Shown: positions 15,801 to 18,874 of the stretch, piece by piece
How positions within the stretch are numbered: the first letter of the stretch is position 1
How the letters are laid out: each line of letters opens with the position of its first letter
From: Pseudomonadota bacterium
GTDB lineage: Bacteria; Myxococcota; UBA9042; PHBI01
Direction: 5' to 3'
NCBI GenBank assembly: GCA_005788935.1
Contig: SYAK01000371.1
Location: 1 to 18,874 of the forward strand
Length of the DNA stretch: 18,874 nucleotides
The notes under the pieces: generated by a model
What the model saw: only the letters and a program-made list of their open reading frames with translations
The model's database searches: none
Told to the model about the DNA's origin: nothing
Position numbers and translations under genes: made by a program

Positions 15801-16921
15801 GTGACACCAACTTTTATACGTCGAGCTTCCCCGAGGTCCGTGACCGCGGCGTGGCCCTCGGCGTGCTGCGGGGCGACCGCGACCACGTCGTGCCGGTCGA
15901 CACCGCCTACGGCACGGAATACCGGCACTTCTCCGGCTTCTCGCCCAAGAATGATTCCGACGGGGATGGTCGGACCGACGCAGCCCTCCTGTCCGGCTTC
16001 GCCACCGGCCTCTCGCGCGGTCGTCTCGAGGACAAGACCGCGGCGTGGACCCCAGGCGCCCTCCGCGGCCATACGCTCGTCGACGCCAACGGACAGGCCT
16101 GGACCATCGCGGACAACGACGCGACGAGCCTCACCGTGTCCGAGCCGCAGGCGTGGCCTTTCGCGCTGAAGCCCCGCGCCCGCGCCTTTTACGCCGTGGC
16201 CGCTCGCACCCTCGTCGAGCCGACGGCCACGGGCACGGTCCGCGAGCGCCGGGCCCTGCTCATCCCGGCCGAGCAGTTGTCCGAGCTGAACCACGCCTGG
16301 CGGCAGATTTCGGGCGGCTCGCACCTGCCGATCCTCGAGGGCTCGAGCTACCGGGTGCTGCTCGCGACGAGCTGGCTCGAGGCGGGCGAGGCGCAGCAGA
16401 ACCGCCTCGCGAACGCGACCTACGACGACGCCTCGTTCCGCGCGCTGTCGCGTCCGAACCTCCGCCGCGTCTGGGGCAACTTCGAGGACACGATCCAGGT
16501 GGTCGGCTACGACGTCGATCGGACCGTCATCGGGGGCAACGACAAGCTGCGCCTGACGATCTATTATAAGGCGCTGAAACTCGTGAAGAAGTCGCTCAAG
16601 ATCTTCCTCCACCTCGACCGCCTCGGCGCGACCAACCGCGTCCATGGCGACCACTGGCCGCTCAACCCGACGCGCCACTCCGAGGAAAACAAGAACTGCA
16701 CCGGCTGCTACCGGACCGACCACTGGCTGCCAGGCGACATCGTGGCCGACACGTACGACGTCGAGATCCCCGAGGGCAGCTCGGCGGGCGAGTACATGAT
16801 CTGGCTCGGCCTTTACCAGCCCGGTCCCGACACGCGGCTCAAGCTGTCCACCTGGGACCAGGCCAACTGCAAGCACGACGGCGCCAATCGCCTCGGGCTC
16901 GGCACGGTCACCATCCGATGA
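12806..16921 (+). CDS. Very large GT-C/ArnT-like membrane glycosyltransferase with loop insertion and C-terminal beta domains
   Basis: This encodes 1371 residues, over twice the usual ArnT-type length. TM1 is about 13-29. The first periplasmic loop starts with LWEPWEMDRAW (32-42), matching the acidic catalytic loop of lipid-linked-sugar transferases (GT-C fold). The sequence is then interrupted by about 200 residues (49-250) including an Asp/Ala linker, and the family pattern resumes with FAPLDTWLRAAAMDLLG (264-280) and ARLPGVLL. About twenty membrane helices extend to near residue 965. A soluble C-terminal part follows, with a calcium-loop-like NDSDGDGRTD (1049-1058) and a final beta-sandwich domain (1225-1371) of a type seen at the end of GT39 proteins. 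The enzyme probably moves sugar from a polyprenyl-phosphate donor; the acceptor is unknown. The start is GTG with only a weak ribosome binding site. The stop overlaps pilD by ATGA. Confidence 0.85.
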   Translation: MSQSGFIERWGRLGVLLAGAALLLAGLGGPGLWEPWEMDRAWLATALNAPPEVVVVASPAEVGESQLGDPLDTTIREAGAIARRPDVALGPDDEGASLARLRAGVDMLRQRAVAGFVLDGALLRDGPSGLAAEAGALVGEALRASAPAPVIVVAGAGQADTLRAAIEALLRATATASDAPADPSVADTRDGPDAAPKADVASPDAAGPDAAGPSADTQATALDLGRLRVVDGGPDPALMSGLRAAVAAAAGRVVLRQDGETRAFAPLDTWLRAAAMDLLGPSELAARLPGVLLALLSLATLLWAASAVYGVRTAVLAGCVALTMPLFFGDARVLSGEPGDLLAVTLAGAALLRLSALQDDAGLRPRAAALGVFALALVVGLFAKGLYGLLLLTLLAAIEPAVRLARAPLAWIPAVVAGLAAASLAALLAGAGPDDAVRQFGLGQAMFTEGPTPYFRSFDLLVRNLGFGLAPWSPVVVVAIGLLTFEAPRREDRGGLVVVAWFFVPLVTVMATLKDFDQFHFAAAPAAALAVAIFLDRVAARGYRSAFAALALFFMFFILRNELKQSPEPLVAPFAFDPPFAKEGPSRFPEGLALGFAFKTTLALAAAFCVLHVGRLGDLAPRVAAFFRRDRPFAIGLASTLTLLAIAAIAIAGRPHGRAMGSSHLELLGPGQRDFVRRFTSLHEPMMIVGVLGIMLLAALAVWRFRRPVAPGAPSRLETLLAQHPRLPVAGWGTALGAWGTAALLGVALADTPADFWSETLVGPLAWPAWALMAAAALGFARLAGHRSEGLLAAFGLGALALATRFIRDTGTTHPIFPVLVAVGAIGAVTAFALRILPTVERFALGTSAFIATVLAAFTVALLDRWGWLAWVVAQGAPVEHPLALFKSAVFPALLVVAGLLALNARGRPLLARLRLPPERLEAAVGWLGRGPTLVAVLLVAGLATTAIQLFVFGPSFAINVSQKHILDTWIASAGAAPDAGDPRARILRHGTFGRAGARDTNFYTSSFPEVRDRGVALGVLRGDRDHVVPVDTAYGTEYRHFSGFSPKNDSDGDGRTDAALLSGFATGLSRGRLEDKTAAWTPGALRGHTLVDANGQAWTIADNDATSLTVSEPQAWPFALKPRARAFYAVAARTLVEPTATGTVRERRALLIPAEQLSELNHAWRQISGGSHLPILEGSSYRVLLATSWLEAGEAQQNRLANATYDDASFRALSRPNLRRVWGNFEDTIQVVGYDVDRTVIGGNDKLRLTIYYKALKLVKKSLKIFLHLDRLGATNRVHGDHWPLNPTRHSEENKNCTGCYRTDHWLPGDIVADTYDVEIPEGSSAGEYMIWLGLYQPGPDTRLKLSTWDQANCKHDGANRLGLGTVTIR
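13411..13440. repeat. 15-bp tandem repeat inside the glycosyltransferase insertion
   Basis: CCCCGATGCCGCCGG occurs twice in direct succession (13411-13425, 13426-13440). It encodes PDAAG twice, within an Asp/Ala/Pro-rich linker (residues about 175-220) of the large insertion. Confidence 0.85.
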
Positions 16922-17814
16922 GCGGGGGCGAGGCGGCGCTCGCGGGGCTCGCCTTCTGCTGGGGCGCCTCGTGGGGGAGCTTCGCGAACGTCGTCGCGTG
17001 GCGTCTGCCGCGCGGAGTCTCGGTCGTCCGCCCGGGCAGCAGCTGCCCGTCGTGTGGCGCGCCGGTGCCGGTCTGGGCCAACCTGCCGGTCCTCGGCTGG
17101 TTTCTGGTGGGCGGGGCCTGCCGCAGCTGCCGGACGCCGATCTCGTTGCGTTACCCGCTCGTCGAGGCCGTCGTCGGCATCGCCGCACTCGCAATCTGGC
17201 TCGACCTCGTCGCGCAGGCGGGTCCCGACGGAGCCTGGACGGCCAGGTCTCCGGGTCTCGAGGTCTTCGTGCCGTTCGTGCTCCGCACGGCCTTCGTCGC
17301 GGCCCTCATCGCGCTGACGCTCATCGATCTCGTGTGGTTCCTGCTGCCCGACAGCCTTACGCTGCCGCTCATCCTGCTCGGGCTCGGCGCGGCCGCCGCC
17401 ACACCGCTGTCGCCGACACTCGGAGAGGCGGCCCTCGGCGCGGTCCTTGGTGGCGCGCTGCCCGCCCTCGTGATGGTGCTGTGGCTCGTCCTGACCGGGC
17501 GCGATGGCCTCGGGGGCGGTGACTGGAAGCTGCTCGCCGCCATCGGTGCGTGGCTCGGACCCACCGCGATCCCGTTCGTGCTCGGCGCTGGTGCATTGCA
17601 GGGGCTTTTGACCGCAATCATGTTCCGTCGCGACTTTGCCGTGGCCGAGCTGCCGCCGCTGCCCGACGAGACGGCGCCACAAGAGCCCAGCGGGTCCGCC
17701 GACGGGGTCCCACCGTTCATGAGGCTCGCGGTCCCGTTCGGGCCGTTCCTCGCCCTCGCGGCCTTCGAGTGGCTGCTCTGGGGGGACGCCATCCTCGCCG
17801 CGGCGCGCGGCTGA
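16918..17814 (+). CDS. pilD: Type IV prepilin peptidase/N-methyltransferase (PilD)
   Basis: PilD cuts the leader of type IV pilins and pseudopilins at the inner membrane and methylates the new N terminus. This 298-residue copy has the N-terminal domain ASWGSFANVVAWRLPRG, the zinc-type cysteine pairs CPSC (43-46) and CRSC (68-71), and about seven or eight membrane helices. The two catalytic aspartates are Asp137 (in TLIDLVWFLLPD) and Asp202 (in GGGDWKLLA, the GxGD motif). PFGPFLAL (273-280) is also conserved. A Pro/Glu-rich loop of about 25 residues sits before the last helix. The ATG overlaps the stop of the glycosyltransferase gene (16918-16921), implying coupled translation, and aroKB starts about 13 bases after the stop. 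All key residues are present. Confidence 0.95.
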   Translation: MSGGEAALAGLAFCWGASWGSFANVVAWRLPRGVSVVRPGSSCPSCGAPVPVWANLPVLGWFLVGGACRSCRTPISLRYPLVEAVVGIAALAIWLDLVAQAGPDGAWTARSPGLEVFVPFVLRTAFVAALIALTLIDLVWFLLPDSLTLPLILLGLGAAAATPLSPTLGEAALGAVLGGALPALVMVLWLVLTGRDGLGGGDWKLLAAIGAWLGPTAIPFVLGAGALQGLLTAIMFRRDFAVAELPPLPDETAPQEPSGSADGVPPFMRLAVPFGPFLALAAFEWLLWGDAILAAARG

Positions 17815-17827
17815 GGCGGCCGGCGTG

Positions 17828-18874
17828 ATGCCCCTCGCACCGGTGCGCACGGTGAGCCTCGTCGGCCAGATGGGGGCTGGCAAGTCGACCGTCGCCGTTG
17901 CCCTCGCCGCGGCCCTCCGCAGCCGGGGCGTCGCGGCCGAGGCGGTCGATCTCGACACGGTCATCGCGGCACGCTCGGGATGCAGCGTGGCAGAGCTCTT
18001 CGCGCGCGACGGCGAGCCCGCCTTCCGGGTCCGTGAGCGCGCGGCGCTGACAGAGGTCCTCGGCGCACCCCGCAGCGCTATCCTCATCCTCGCGACTGGC
18101 GGTGGCGCGCCCTGCAGTGAGGCCGCCTCACGCGCCTTGTCCGAGGCGGGGCCTGTCGTCTGGCTCGACGCTCCGCCCGAGGCGCTCGCGCCCCGCGCCG
18201 CGACCCCGGACCGGCCGCTCCTCGCTGGGCGGACCCTGCCCGAGATCGCGAGCCTCCTGAGCGCCCAGCGCGAGGCGCGGGCCCCGTTCTACGCCCGCGC
18301 GGCCGTGCGCCTCGACGCGACGCGGCCGGTGGCGTTCCTTGTCGCCGACCTCCTCGCGCGCTATGAATCCGTGCTGATGCAGTCCAACGACGCACAGCCG
18401 CCCCTTGACGTGCGCCTGCCAGCCCCCGGGGCGGGCGAGGTCGGACGCGCCGACTACCGTGTCCGCTTCGTGCCCGGGCCGCCGGGCGAGGCCGTCGCGG
18501 AGGCCGTCGTGCGCCTTCTGCCACGCGCCTCCCGGCTGCTCGTCGTGACCGATCACCACGTGGAGGCCCTCCACCTCCAGCCTCTGCTCGCGGCCCTCGG
18601 AGGCCTCGCCCAGCTCGTCCGCGTGGCGGTCCACACCGTGACGCCTGGCGAGTCCTCGAAGACCCTGGGGACTGTCGCGGGGCTCCTCGACGCCGCCCTC
18701 GCGGCCGGTCTGGCACGTCACGACGCGCTCATCGCCTTCGGAGGCGGCGTGATCGGTGATCTCACGGGCTTTGCGGCCTCGATGCTGCACCGCGGGGTGC
18801 CGTTCATTCAGGTCCCCACGACCGTGCTCGCGCAGGTCGACAGCGCGGTCGGCGGCAAGACCGACGTCAATCAC
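17828..18874 (+). CDS. aroKB: Bifunctional shikimate kinase/3-dehydroquinate synthase, 3' end outside the window
   Basis: Two shikimate-pathway enzymes are fused in one frame (349 residues to the right edge). The N-terminal shikimate kinase has the Walker A loop GQMGAGKST (13-21), DLD (41-43), FRVRE (66-70), GGG (91-93) and the lid RPLL (129-132). The C-terminal 3-dehydroquinate synthase starts near residue 205 and shows PGESSKTL (273-280), GGGVIGDLTGFAAS (305-318) and VPTTVLAQVD (329-338), ending in GGKTDVNH at the edge. The kinase phosphorylates shikimate; the synthase is NAD- and metal-dependent and forms 3-dehydroquinate. Such fusions are known in some bacteria. ATG 17828 is chosen; a GTG immediately before it (17825) is equally possible and is better spaced from GAGG at 17813. 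The short gap after pilD suggests one operon. Confidence 0.93.
   Translation, partial: MPLAPVRTVSLVGQMGAGKSTVAVALAAALRSRGVAAEAVDLDTVIAARSGCSVAELFARDGEPAFRVRERAALTEVLGAPRSAILILATGGGAPCSEAASRALSEAGPVVWLDAPPEALAPRAATPDRPLLAGRTLPEIASLLSAQREARAPFYARAAVRLDATRPVAFLVADLLARYESVLMQSNDAQPPLDVRLPAPGAGEVGRADYRVRFVPGPPGEAVAEAVVRLLPRASRLLVVTDHHVEALHLQPLLAALGGLAQLVRVAVHTVTPGESSKTLGTVAGLLDAALAAGLARHDALIAFGGGVIGDLTGFAASMLHRGVPFIQVPTTVLAQVDSAVGGKTDVNH

Noticed and set aside
12815..17194. 1459-residue open frame on the minus strand opposite the glycosyltransferase and pilD
   Set aside because: It spans two real genes, is made of charged Arg/Glu/Gly-rich sequence with no recognisable motif, and is explained by the high GC at third codon positions of the plus-strand genes.
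1..18874. Defence system, phage, toxin-antitoxin or biosynthetic cluster
   Set aside because: Every gene with recognisable motifs is a housekeeping or surface gene; no nuclease, integrase, toxin-antitoxin pair or synthase was seen on either strand.

Overview
The window is about 18.9 kb of very GC-rich DNA that is almost entirely coding. The gene types suggest a myxobacterium-like organism (Myxococcota, or a related former deltaproteobacterial lineage). The pointers are large FG-GAP lipoproteins with Asp/Ala-rich linkers, a DUF6178-like protein, an F0 gene cluster without atpF or the F1 genes, a c subunit with a leader peptide, and an AroK-AroB fusion. This placement is inference from gene content; there is no rRNA or other marker here. 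I found no tRNA, rRNA, CRISPR array, insertion sequence or phage gene.

Layout. Positions 1-6249 (minus strand) hold two tandem lipoproteins of the same design: leader, Asp/Ala-rich linker, Gly-Gly-Ser-Gly Ig-like repeats, and FG-GAP beta-propeller repeats. They overlap by four bases (GTGA), and the downstream one runs off the left edge. A 288-bp divergent spacer (6250-6537) carries promoter-like sequences on both strands. Positions 6538-8842 (plus) hold atpZ-atpI-atpB-atpE, the membrane part of the ATP synthase. The first three are joined by ATGA and TTGA overlaps, a hairpin precedes atpE and a strong terminator follows it. Positions 8965-10707 (minus) encode a DUF6178-like protein of unknown function, and 10872-11465 (minus) a HutD-family bicupin. 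Between these two lies an AT-rich patch with four GTTTCA/TGAAAC half-sites. Positions 11622-12659 (plus) encode a cysteine-rich serine-hydrolase-like lipoprotein. Positions 12806-18874 (plus) look like one operon: a 1371-aa GT-C/ArnT-like membrane glycosyltransferase with an unusual insertion, a type IV prepilin peptidase overlapping it by ATGA, and a bifunctional shikimate kinase/3-dehydroquinate synthase that runs off the right edge.

How the genes fit together. The atp genes form the ion channel of an F-type ATP synthase; subunit b and the F1 genes must be elsewhere. Prepilin peptidase next to aroK/aroB echoes the common pil-aroKB neighbourhood of other bacteria, and its translational coupling to a glycosyltransferase hints at a cell-surface role for that enzyme. 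The FG-GAP pair and the hydrolase are predicted surface or periplasmic lipoproteins. I see no defence system or mobile element. The most unusual points are the histidine-rich tails on both ends of AtpB, the large insertion in the first periplasmic loop of the glycosyltransferase, and the half-site array at 10819-10859. No gene-free stretch exceeds 300 bases.
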